A DNA stretch of 29,529 nt from the IMG/VR virus record IMGVR_UViG_3300034957_000020, positions 1 through 29,529 of that record; one strand, given 5' to 3'. The number at the start of each line of letters is the position of its first letter. The first letter of the stretch is position 1. This document shows, piece by piece, positions 7,202-13,489 of the stretch. Position numbers and translations under genes: made by a program. Source of the stretch: a virus. Under the pieces are notes generated by a model. It made no database searches, was not told the DNA's origin, and saw only the letters and a program-made list of their open reading frames with translations.

Positions 7202-7488
7202 TGAGCCAGAGGCCGAGTGTCGGACGGATCGTGCTGGTCACGGTTGAGCCGACCACCAACAACGGCGCCGACGTCGCGCCCGCACTCATCACCCGGGTGT
7301 GGTCCGACTCCCTGGTCAACGTACAGGTGTTCCGTGACGCCGGGCACGGTGGACAGGCGGCCACGTCGGTCCCGCTGTACGACGACCGGGCGGCGCTCGA
7401 CGCCGCCAAGGCCGAGCGCGACAACGCCGCCCTCCCGCACGCGCTCGCGCTGACCTACACGGCTGCCTACTGGCCACCCCGCACGTAG
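7201..7488 (+). CDS. Small head-region protein of unknown function (95 aa)
   Basis: The ATG shares one base with the capsid stop (TGATG), so translation is probably coupled to the capsid. The 95-residue product begins with a beta-rich half (RIVLVTVEP ... APALITRVW, NVQVFRD) and ends with an alanine-rich helical part (AALDAAKAERDNAA). It could be a small accessory head protein, but no family motif is recognised. A GC-rich hairpin follows before the next gene. Confidence 0.7.
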   Translation: MSQRPSVGRIVLVTVEPTTNNGADVAPALITRVWSDSLVNVQVFRDAGHGGQAATSVPLYDDRAALDAAKAERDNAALPHALALTYTAAYWPPRT

Positions 7489-7498
7489 CCCCAACCGG

Positions 7499-7528
7499 CC
7501 GGCGGCGGCAGTTACGCCCCGCCGCCGG
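7499..7528 (+). terminator. GC hairpin after the capsid genes, possible partial terminator
   Basis: CCGGCGGCGG (7499-7508) and CCGCCGCCGG (7519-7528) form a perfect 10-bp stem around a 10-base loop. It lies in one of the few real gaps of the late region (7489-7584), after capsid. It may attenuate transcription or stabilise the capsid mRNA end; the sequence does not say which. Confidence 0.5.
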
Positions 7529-7584
7529 TCTCCACCCGGGTCGGCAGTGTCGCCCCGACAAGGCAACAGACGAGAGGAATGACG

Positions 7585-8022
7585 ATGGCTCAGAAGGCGC
7601 TCGGCAGGCTGTTCAACAGCTCTCCTGCCGCAGACGGTAAGTGGATCAATCTGCGGGACGCAGGCGGCGTGAGCTTCCTGTGCTACCTGGCCGGTGCGGC
7701 AGGTGACACCTACACGCTCCAGGAGGCGAAGGACGCGGCCGGTACCGGCGCGCAGAACCTCGCCGTCGTGACCGAGTACTTCACCAACACCGGCGACGGG
7801 TCGGACGCGTGGACCCGGCGGACGCAGGCCGCTGCGGCCACCGTCGTCACGGCCGCCGCGGCCACGCAGAACGCGGCGGTCGTCGAGGTGATGGGGACCA
7901 GCCTCAGCGACACGTACAAGTTCGTGAAGCTCACGTCCACCGGGGCGGGCACGGTCAACGCCGTGACCTCGGACCTGATGACGGGGCGCGCCCCGGCCAA
8001 CCTGCCCGCGATGGGGGTGTGA
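7585..8022 (+). CDS. Probable capsid decoration or minor head protein
   Basis: The start at 7585 is chosen over the ATG at 7579, because GAGAGGA (7572-7578) is correctly spaced only from 7585. The 145-residue product is Ala/Thr/Gly-rich and beta-like (FLCYLAGAAGDTYTLQEAKD, ATVVTAAAATQNAAVVEVMG, YKFVKLTSTGAG). Small beta proteins in this place, after the major capsid gene, are often decoration proteins. No signature was recognised, so the role comes from context. A similar-sized beta protein follows after 3 bp. Confidence 0.55.
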   Translation: MAQKALGRLFNSSPAADGKWINLRDAGGVSFLCYLAGAAGDTYTLQEAKDAAGTGAQNLAVVTEYFTNTGDGSDAWTRRTQAAAATVVTAAAATQNAAVVEVMGTSLSDTYKFVKLTSTGAGTVNAVTSDLMTGRAPANLPAMGV

Positions 8023-8025
8023 CCC

Positions 8026-8484
8026 ATGTCGGCACTCATCTCCGGCGATCAGCTTCGTACCCTGCTCTGCGGCACGCGGGTGGAGAAGGCCTACCCGACC
8101 ATCGCCGTCGAGACGAAGACCCTGTTCAACGTCACCGGCGGGAAGGTGCTCATCACCTCCCTCGTTGGCGAGGTCACCACCGCCATCACCGTGGCCGGCA
8201 CGACCAAGCTCCAGGCCAACCCGACCGTCGGCACGACCGGCGACCTGTGCGCCGCAACCGACCTGGGCACCACCGACACCCCGGCCGGGGACCTGATCAG
8301 CTTTCAGGGCCTGAAGGGCGACAGCATCGTCTTCGGTGTGGGCGCGGCGCCCACGCTGAAGCAGCCGATCGTCGTGTCCGCAGGCACCATCGAGCAGGTC
8401 ACCGCGACTGGCGCCGACGGTGGCATCACCTGGGTCCTGACCTACGTGGCGCTCGACAACGGCGCCGCTGTGACGGCGGCCTGA
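8026..8484 (+). CDS. Small beta-rich structural protein (152 aa)
   Basis: The ATG at 8026 lies three bases after the previous stop, so translation is likely coupled. The 152-residue product is almost wholly beta-strand-like with alternating hydrophobic and Thr/Val residues (LFNVTGGKVLITSLVGEVTT, TTAITVAGTTKL, AAPTLKQPIVVSAGTIEQV). It resembles trimeric beta-sandwich head or spike proteins in composition only. With the preceding gene it probably makes surface components of the capsid. No catalytic motif is visible and the precise family is not recognised. Confidence 0.6.
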   Translation: MSALISGDQLRTLLCGTRVEKAYPTIAVETKTLFNVTGGKVLITSLVGEVTTAITVAGTTKLQANPTVGTTGDLCAATDLGTTDTPAGDLISFQGLKGDSIVFGVGAAPTLKQPIVVSAGTIEQVTATGADGGITWVLTYVALDNGAAVTAA

Positions 8485-8485
8485 C

Positions 8486-9019
8486 ATGGCACTCGTGACC
8501 TGCGGCCCGTGCACCGCCCGCTACCCGGACGATGTCGGCGCGTGCCCGAACTGCGGCTCCACCGCGCAGCAGGCGGCGGGCTCCGTGGTGCCGTCGGTCA
8601 CGGTCGCCTGCCTCACCGACTACTGCCCGGCCCGCGGTGTGGAGCGGCGCATCATGCTGCGCACCGCGGCCCTCGGCGTGCTGGAGCGGCCGACGCTCGT
8701 GTGCGCCTCCTGCCGCTGCCTCCTGCCTGAGCTGACCGAGGACCACGACATGGCGAAGATCACCGTTCACGGCGGCGCGAGCAACGCGTACGCCGAGCCC
8801 ACTGAGGGAGGCGAGGAGTCATCTCCTGGCAGCAGCTCGCCGACATCATCCGAGAAGCCCAAGACCTCGCCCGAGACGAGCGAGACCGTGAGCCCGTTGC
8901 CTGTCCGCACGACGGGGAGCCGCTCAAGACGGGGCCGGACGGCCGCCTCTACTGTCCCTTCGACGGATGGCGACCAGACGGAACCTATGTCGGACTCTGA
9001 CGAGGGCGGGACGCCATGA
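8486..9019 (+). CDS. Zinc-ribbon protein fused to a Ser/Thr-rich tail; possible internal start at 8750
   Basis: The ATG at 8486 follows the previous stop directly. Residues 1-75 carry paired cysteines (CGPC at 6-9, CPNC at 20-23, then C, C and CASC pairs), typical of small zinc ribbons. After ELTEDHD an in-frame ATG at 8750 begins MAKITVHGG, which I recall as the usual N-terminus of a separate small protein in related phages; this comes from memory and was not checked. The part encoded after 8820 is Ser/Pro/Thr-rich (SSPGSSSPTSSEKPKTSPE) and overlaps another reading frame that encodes a more protein-like sequence. So the locus may hold two products in this frame and a third in the overlapping frame. 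The stop overlaps the next ATG (ATGA at 9016-9019). Function is unknown. Confidence 0.65.
   Translation: MALVTCGPCTARYPDDVGACPNCGSTAQQAAGSVVPSVTVACLTDYCPARGVERRIMLRTAALGVLERPTLVCASCRCLLPELTEDHDMAKITVHGGASNAYAEPTEGGEESSPGSSSPTSSEKPKTSPETSETVSPLPVRTTGSRSRRGRTAASTVPSTDGDQTEPMSDSDEGGTP
8818..9000 (+). CDS. Nested, overlapping gene in another frame (CxxDG...C.DGW protein), start uncertain
   Basis: Frame 8818-9000 encodes about 59-60 residues: a helical start (SWQQLADIIREAQDLARDE) and then EPVACPHDGEPLKTGPDG and LYCPFDGWRPDG. The paired ACPxDGxPL and LYCPFDGW form looks like a small treble-clef or ribbon and is familiar to me from Streptomyces phage head genes (memory, unchecked). It lies wholly inside the 8486-9019 gene in the -1 frame. 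No ATG or GTG opens it: the codon at the ideal distance from GGGAGG (8806-8811) is GTC at 8818, followed by ATC at 8821. Options are a GTG-to-GTC change or sequencing error, a rare start codon, or frameshifting from the outer gene. Confidence 0.5.
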   Translation, partial: VISWQQLADIIREAQDLARDERDREPVACPHDGEPLKTGPDGRLYCPFDGWRPDGTYVGL

Positions 9020-9426
9020 GCGTCCTGCGGTCGACTGAGCTGTTCAGGGCCAGCGGCCTGACCATGAACAGCAGCACCGACCACGTCACGGCTGGCATCA
9101 CCAACGCGGTCACCGGCAAGGCCGGGGCGCTGGACATCTCCCGGATCTCCAACGGGCTGCTGATCGTCAACGTCACCGACGCACCGACCGGCACGAATCC
9201 GACGCTCGCGGTCCTATTCGAGGTCCGTGACGCCTTCGGGAACTGGGTGCTCGTCTCGAACCCGTCCGGGATCTCCGGGTCCGCGATCGGCTCGTCCGGG
9301 TTCACCTACGGCAACGTCTCCGGCGGCTATCAGCTCACCGATCTCGGCCGGATCCGCTGGACGGTCGGCGGCACCGGCAGCCCGTCCTTCACCGGGGTGT
9401 CGCTGTCGCTGTACGGCCGCCCGTAA
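9016..9426 (+). CDS. Beta-rich head-region protein of unknown function (136 aa)
   Basis: The ATG overlaps the previous stop (ATGA). The 136-residue product is Gly/Ser/Thr-rich with likely beta strands throughout (GLLIVNVTDAP, LAVLFEVRDAFGNWVLV, RIRWTVGGTG, GVSLSLYGRP). Its design suggests a jelly-roll-like structural protein that could sit on the capsid or at the neck. It is the last gene before the connector module, which starts after a 36-bp gap with its own strong ribosome site. No family is recognised; placing it among virion proteins is an inference from context. Confidence 0.6.
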   Translation: MSVLRSTELFRASGLTMNSSTDHVTAGITNAVTGKAGALDISRISNGLLIVNVTDAPTGTNPTLAVLFEVRDAFGNWVLVSNPSGISGSAIGSSGFTYGNVSGGYQLTDLGRIRWTVGGTGSPSFTGVSLSLYGRP

Positions 9427-9462
9427 CCCCCGCACCACGACTGAGCACGGAGAGGAGGCGAC

Positions 9463-10518
9463 ATGGGCGTCTGGTACGCGACCCGCGAGGATGTGAAGAG
9501 CGCCCTCGACTTCAAGGAGACAGCACGCACCAACGCGGCGGTCGACCGCGCCCTCGAAGCCGCCTCCCGAGCCGTCGAAGGCCTCTGCCACCGCCGGTTC
9601 TACCCGGAGACCGCCACGCGCCTGTGGGACTGGCCCAACGGGCAGTACGCCCGCTCGTGGCGCCTCTGGCTCGACGCGAACGAACTGATCTCGGTGACGG
9701 CCCTGTCGTCGGCCGGCGTCGTCATCCCGTCGACGGCCTATCACCTCGAACCCAACGAGTACGGGCCGCCCTACAACCGGCTGGAACTCGACATCGGCAC
9801 CAGCTCGACGTTCGGCGGGGGCGCCACCCACCAGCGGAACATCTCGATCTCCGGACTGTTCGGGTACCGCAACGACGAGACCGCGCTCGGCGTCACCACC
9901 GAGGCGCTGGACGCGTCGGAGACCGGTGTGGACGTCGATGCCGCCACCTCGGCGGCGGTCGGCGTCGGCAGTCTCCTGCGCCTCGACGGCGAACGGATGA
10001 GCGTGACGGGCCGGTCGATGCTCGACACCGGGCAGACTCTCGGCGCCGGCCTCACGGCTCAAGTCAGCGCGGTGACAGTCCCGGTGGCGAGCGGCGCGGG
10101 ATTCGCGGTCGACGAGGTGGTCCTCATCGACGGCGAGCGCATGCTGATCATCGACATTGCGGGCAACAATCTGATCGTCAAGCGGAGTTGGGACGGCACC
10201 GTCCTCGCCGCACACGCGACCGGCGCCGTTCTCTACGCGCCGCGCTCCCTCACCGTGCAGCGCGCCGTGCTGGGCACGATCGCCTCGACACACACACTCG
10301 GCGCGCCAGTCGTGCAGTGGGACCCGCCCGGCCCGGTCAACCAGCTCACCATCGCCGAGGCGCTGAACACGGTGCTCCAGGAGCAGGCCGGGTGGCTGCG
10401 GATGGCCGGCGGTGCGGGAAACACGGGCGGCAAGGAGGCGACCCTCGCCGCACTCACTGCGCTGCGCGAGCAGGTGTGGAACTCCCACGGCCGCAAGGCC
10501 CGGACGAGGGCGGTGTAG
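9463..10518 (+). CDS. Head-tail connector (head completion) protein with inserted repeat domain
   Basis: GAGGAGG lies four bases before ATG 9463. The N-terminal helices (YATREDVKSALDF, then ALEAASRAVEGLCHRRFYP) and later WP-rich strands match gp6-like connector proteins, which form a ring between portal and tail. The usual members are much shorter than 351 residues. The extra length is an insert at about 145-262 with two related units, each centred on an acidic-GERM motif (LDGERM at 175-179, IDGERM at 223-227) and a strand-rich VKRSWDGT segment. A related unit occurs at the end of the large tail protein at 18780. The C-terminal helix carries MAGGAGNTGGKEATL. Confidence 0.75.
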   Translation: MGVWYATREDVKSALDFKETARTNAAVDRALEAASRAVEGLCHRRFYPETATRLWDWPNGQYARSWRLWLDANELISVTALSSAGVVIPSTAYHLEPNEYGPPYNRLELDIGTSSTFGGGATHQRNISISGLFGYRNDETALGVTTEALDASETGVDVDAATSAAVGVGSLLRLDGERMSVTGRSMLDTGQTLGAGLTAQVSAVTVPVASGAGFAVDEVVLIDGERMLIIDIAGNNLIVKRSWDGTVLAAHATGAVLYAPRSLTVQRAVLGTIASTHTLGAPVVQWDPPGPVNQLTIAEALNTVLQEQAGWLRMAGGAGNTGGKEATLAALTALREQVWNSHGRKARTRAV

Positions 10519-10520
10519 GC

Positions 10521-10922
10521 ATGCCCGGCTTCCGGATCACCGTCAACGCCTCCCGCACCGGGCCCATCCGCGATGGCCGCTTCGCGCGGGCGGCCCGCGA
10601 CTACTCCAACGATGTGCAGTACGCCGTCGCCCTGCACGCCGAGGAGCTCGTGCAGGCGCGCCTCGCCACCGTGCTGAAGCACCCCACCGGCTACTACCAG
10701 TCGCGCATCGGTATCGAGCGCGGTCGGGGCGGCTATGTCGTCACCGACGGCGGCGTCGTGTACGGGCCGTGGCTGGAGGGCACCGGCTCGCGCAACGCCC
10801 CCGTGACGCGCTTCCCCGGCTACGCGACGTTCCGCCGCACCAAGGCCCTGGTGGACCGGGACGCGAACCGCATCGCCAACCAGCTCCTTGACCGCTACCA
10901 GTCGAGGGGGCTGCTGCGATGA
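10521..10922 (+). CDS. Head-tail joining protein, HK97 gp10-like
   Basis: The ATG at 10521 lies two bases after the connector stop. The 133-residue product has a helical core with paired hydrophobics (VQYAVALHAEELVQARLATVL), then a central beta stretch (GYVVTDGGVVYGPWLEGTGS) and a basic C-terminal helix (DRDANRIANQLLDRYQ). The order connector, joining protein, tail terminator is that of HK97-type phages, where gp10-like proteins complete the neck before tail docking. The frame is open upstream only as a shadow of the previous gene. The stop overlaps the next gene by four bases. Confidence 0.7.
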   Translation: MPGFRITVNASRTGPIRDGRFARAARDYSNDVQYAVALHAEELVQARLATVLKHPTGYYQSRIGIERGRGGYVVTDGGVVYGPWLEGTGSRNAPVTRFPGYATFRRTKALVDRDANRIANQLLDRYQSRGLLR

Positions 10923-11374
10923 CCCTGGCCACGAACGCCGTCCTGGACGCCCTCGTCTCGCACGCCTCCTCGCTCGGCCGGTTCGAGCGGGTCAACGAGC
11001 ACGAGCCGAAGAACGCCCCCGGTGCGGGTCTCACCTGCTCGATCTCGGTGGACCGTATTGCCCCGATCAGGGCCAGCGGTCTGGACTCGACGTCGGCGCG
11101 CCTGGCGTTCACCATGCACCTCTTCGCGCCGATGCTGGCCGTGTCCGACGACCTCGTCGACCGGCAGCTGCTGACCGTGCTCGACGAGCTGTTCGCCGCG
11201 TACACGGGTGACTTCACCCTCGGCGGGCTGCTGCGCCACGTGGACGTGCTCGGCGCGTACGGGCCCGGCCTGGAGGCGACGGCCGGCTACCTGAACTCCG
11301 GCGGCAGCGATTTCCGGGTGCTCACCATCACCCTCCCCGTCATCGTCAACGACCTCTGGGAGCAGACAGCATGA
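10919..11374 (+). CDS. Tail terminator protein
   Basis: ATGA overlap with the previous gene. The 151-residue product alternates helices and strands: helix 1 (TNAVLDALVSHASSLGRFE), strands (GLTCSISVDRIAPI, LAFTMHLFAPM), a helix with DDLVDRQLLTVLDELF and closing strands (RVLTITLPVIVND). This is the alpha-beta layout of gpU-type tail terminators, which cap the tail tube and fix its length. Its position directly before the tail tube gene agrees. There is no single diagnostic motif, so the call rests on context and fold pattern. Confidence 0.7.
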   Translation: MTLATNAVLDALVSHASSLGRFERVNEHEPKNAPGAGLTCSISVDRIAPIRASGLDSTSARLAFTMHLFAPMLAVSDDLVDRQLLTVLDELFAAYTGDFTLGGLLRHVDVLGAYGPGLEATAGYLNSGGSDFRVLTITLPVIVNDLWEQTA

Positions 11375-12105
11375 GCAAACAGAGCGGCCTCGGCGACAAC
11401 CTGTACATCGCGGGCTACGACCTGTCCGGCGACATCAACTCCGTGAAGCTGGCGGCACCGACCGGCGTGCAGGACGTCACCGGGATCGACAAGAGCGCCT
11501 TCGAACGGATCGGCCTGGTGCGGGACGGCTCGATCGAGTACAAGGCGTTCTTCAACCCGACGCGCGCGCACCCGCGGCTGTCGCTGCTCCCGACGACGGA
11601 CCAGGTGCTCACGTACTGCCGTGGCACGGCGCTCGGCGGACCGGCCGCGTGCCTGGTCGCCAAGCAGCTCAACTACGACGGCACGCGCGCCGACTCGGGC
11701 GAGTTCTCGTTCGCGGTCAGCGCCGTGTCCAACGGCTACGGCATGGAGTGGGGCAACCAGCTCACCGCCGGGCTGCGTACCGACACGGGCGCGACCAACG
11801 GCACGGGCATCGACACCACCGCGTCGCTCGCGTTCGGCGCGCAGGCCTATCTCCAGGTGACGGCGTTCACCGGGACCGACTGCACGGTGAAGATCCAGGA
11901 CTCGGCGGACAACGTCAGCTTCGCGGACGTCGCCGGACTCGGCTTCACGCAGATCACCGCGGGCCCGGCCTCGGAGCGGATCGCAACCGGCGGTTCGGCG
12001 ACGATCCGCCGGTATCTGCGCGCGGTGACCGTGACGACCGGCGGCTTCTCCTCGATCACGTTCTCCGTGGCGATCAACAAGAACCCCGTGGCGGTGACGT
12101 TCTGA
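11371..12105 (+). CDS. Major tail (tube) protein with C-terminal beta domain
   Basis: The ATGA overlap continues the coupled run. Residues 1-132 carry the tube fold, with VQDVTGIDKSAFERI at 34-46 and RADSGEFSF at 106-114; both motifs recur in the product of 12537. From about 133 to 244 there is an extra Gly/Thr-rich domain with strands such as TDCTVKIQDSADNVSFADV, a composition like Ig-like or carbohydrate-binding decorations on tail tubes. The tube polymerises around the tape measure. The extra domain would face outward. The stop overlaps the next ATG by one base (TGATG). Confidence 0.8.
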   Translation: MSKQSGLGDNLYIAGYDLSGDINSVKLAAPTGVQDVTGIDKSAFERIGLVRDGSIEYKAFFNPTRAHPRLSLLPTTDQVLTYCRGTALGGPAACLVAKQLNYDGTRADSGEFSFAVSAVSNGYGMEWGNQLTAGLRTDTGATNGTGIDTTASLAFGAQAYLQVTAFTGTDCTVKIQDSADNVSFADVAGLGFTQITAGPASERIATGGSATIRRYLRAVTVTTGGFSSITFSVAINKNPVAVTF

Positions 12106-12530
12106 TGTTCCGTATCGAGCCCGCGCACTCCGTCGAGGCGTACCAGACGTACAGCATCGCCACCCCGGCGGACACCTTCGTCAAGGCCGCCTGCGAGCAG
12201 GTCGGCTGCGAGGCCTGGCGCAACGGCTGGGAGTCCGTCATCAACGAGGCCACCGACCTCGGCAAGACGCAGGCCGCGTACATCCGCAGCCGCGCGGGCC
12301 GCACGTTCCGCGAGCAGCGCACCGGTGGCGGCCTCACGGTGTTCCGGTTCGACAGCGGACAGCGCTGCTTCGCCGAGCACCAGACGCGCCCGGAGCTGTA
12401 CGCGGTCCGGGATGGGGACTGGCGGGGCAATCCGACCGGCCGCGTCCGCGACCACTCCCGTCCCGAGGACTGGGTTGAGGACTTCGGCGAGCACCAGCAG
12501 CGCATCGCTGACCAGACAGAGAAGGGATAA
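12105..12530 (+). CDS. Tail-region protein of unknown function (141 aa)
   Basis: The start shares one base with the tail-tube stop, so translation is probably coupled. The 141-residue product is mixed alpha-beta with two close cysteines (ACEQVGCEAW), many arginines (YIRSRAGRTFREQR), a strand with a third cysteine (FRFDSGQRCFAEHQ) and an acidic end (SRPEDWVEDFGEH). It sits between two tail-tube-like genes, a place where small tail accessory proteins occur. I do not recognise the family and assign no function. Confidence 0.6.
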   Translation: MFRIEPAHSVEAYQTYSIATPADTFVKAACEQVGCEAWRNGWESVINEATDLGKTQAAYIRSRAGRTFREQRTGGGLTVFRFDSGQRCFAEHQTRPELYAVRDGDWRGNPTGRVRDHSRPEDWVEDFGEHQQRIADQTEKG

Positions 12531-12536
12531 CCCGCC

Positions 12537-12944
12537 ATGGCGAAGAGCTCCGGCATCGGGTGGACCACGGCGAGCATCGACGATGCCTCCGGGACCCCGC
12601 AGGCCATCCGGAACGATTTCACTCACTTGCAGTTCGCGACGCCGCGCGCGGTGCAGGACATCACGGGCATCGACAAGTCGGCCATGGAGCGGCTGCTGTT
12701 GCTCGCGGACTTCTCGCTCACGCTGAACGGCGTGTTCAACCCGGCGTCGAACATGTCGCACGACGTGTTCAAGACCGTGCCGTCCACGTCGGTGCAGCGC
12801 ACGGTCACGCTCACCGTGAACGGCAAGACGCTGGCCAACGAGTGTCTGTTCACGGACTACCCGCTCACCCGCGCCGACTCCGGTGAGCTCACCTTCGCCG
12901 TGCCCGGTGTCCTGTCCGACGGCACCGTCCCGACCTGGAGCTGA
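12537..12944 (+). CDS. Second tail-tube-like protein, short paralogue
   Basis: The ATG at 12537 follows GAAGGG. The 135-residue product repeats the landmark motifs of the tube protein at 11371: VQDITGIDKSAMER at 39-52, FNP at 67-69 and TRADSGELTFAVPG at 111-124. It lacks the long C-terminal domain. It may be a minor tube protein, a tube initiator or an alternative form without the outer decoration. The two are about one gene apart, which suggests duplication and divergence in an ancestor. The chaperone gene starts one base after the stop codon. Confidence 0.75.
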   Translation: MAKSSGIGWTTASIDDASGTPQAIRNDFTHLQFATPRAVQDITGIDKSAMERLLLLADFSLTLNGVFNPASNMSHDVFKTVPSTSVQRTVTLTVNGKTLANECLFTDYPLTRADSGELTFAVPGVLSDGTVPTWS

Positions 12945-12945
12945 C

Positions 12946-13347
12946 ATGGGATACCGGCACAAGCCCCAGCAGATCGAGGTCAAGTTCGCCGAGGGCCACG
13001 TCTACCACGGCTGCGAGGTCGTGCTGCGCAGGCTCACCCTCGGCGAGTACCTCGACATCACCGGCCTCGGCGACGTCGACGGCCTGACCGTTGCCCACCA
13101 GCTTCGGGGCATGAGCGACAAGCTGATCGCCTGGAACCTTGAGGACGAGCAGGGCAACCCGATCCCGGCCACCGCCGACGCGGTCATCGGCCAGGACTTC
13201 GACCTCATGTCGACGATCCTCGCCGCCTGGCTGGACGCGCTCCGGGGAGGAGTGTCGGCCCCTTTGGAGCAGACCTCGCCCGATGGCGAGCCATCCCTGG
13301 AGGCGTCGATTCCCATGGCCGTCCCGTCCGAAAGCCTCGCGAGCTGA
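12946..13347 (+). CDS. Tail assembly chaperone, short (gpG-like) form
   Basis: The 133-residue product is soluble and alpha-beta: a strand-rich start (KPQQIEVKFAEGHVYHG), then LRRLTLGEYLDITGL, typical of gpG-type chaperones that have a TLGE-like signature before helices. It has no clear ribosome site and starts one base after the previous stop, so it is probably coupled. The gene lies just before the tape measure, the standard place for these chaperones, which coat the tape measure protein during tail assembly. A slippery heptamer at 13260 lets part of the ribosomes move to the -1 frame and make the longer form. Confidence 0.85.
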   Translation: MGYRHKPQQIEVKFAEGHVYHGCEVVLRRLTLGEYLDITGLGDVDGLTVAHQLRGMSDKLIAWNLEDEQGNPIPATADAVIGQDFDLMSTILAAWLDALRGGVSAPLEQTSPDGEPSLEASIPMAVPSESLAS

Positions 13348-13475
13348 TCCACGCGGAGACCGTCCTCGGCCTCTGCCGTCAGTTCCACTGCCTGCCCAGC
13401 CAGCTCCTCGCCGAAGACCCAAGCCTGCTGCGCCTGTTGGAGATCGAAGGCCTCGGCAGCCCACCCACCGAATAG
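12946..13475 (+). CDS. Tail assembly chaperone, -1 frameshift (gpGT-like) product
   Basis: Slippage at CCCTTTG (13260-13266) moves reading into the -1 frame, which is open from before the site to TAG at 13473-13475. The fused product has 107 residues of the short form plus 69 new ones, 176 in total. The new part begins GADLARWRAIPGG and contains the helical segment RELIHAETVLGLCRQFHCLP and then SQLLAEDPSLLRLLEIEGLG, which looks like a true protein domain. Shift products of this kind bind the tape measure and tail tube during assembly. The downstream part has no start codon with a ribosome site of its own, which supports the frameshift. Confidence 0.85.
13260..13266 (+). promoter_or_regulatory. 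Programmed -1 ribosomal frameshift site CCCTTTG
   Basis: The zero frame reads C CCT TTG (X XXY YYZ). After slipping one base back, tRNAs re-pair on CCC and TTT. This is a canonical -1 heptamer, placed in the usual location, about 80 bases before the end of the short chaperone gene. Both frames encode plausible sequence across the overlap 13266-13347. Confidence 0.85.
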
Positions 13476-13489
13476 GGAGGTGAACCCCC

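Noticed and set aside
7579-7587. ATG at 7579 as start of the decoration-like gene
   Set aside because: GAGAGGA ends right at this codon, too close to act; spacing suits the ATG at 7585.
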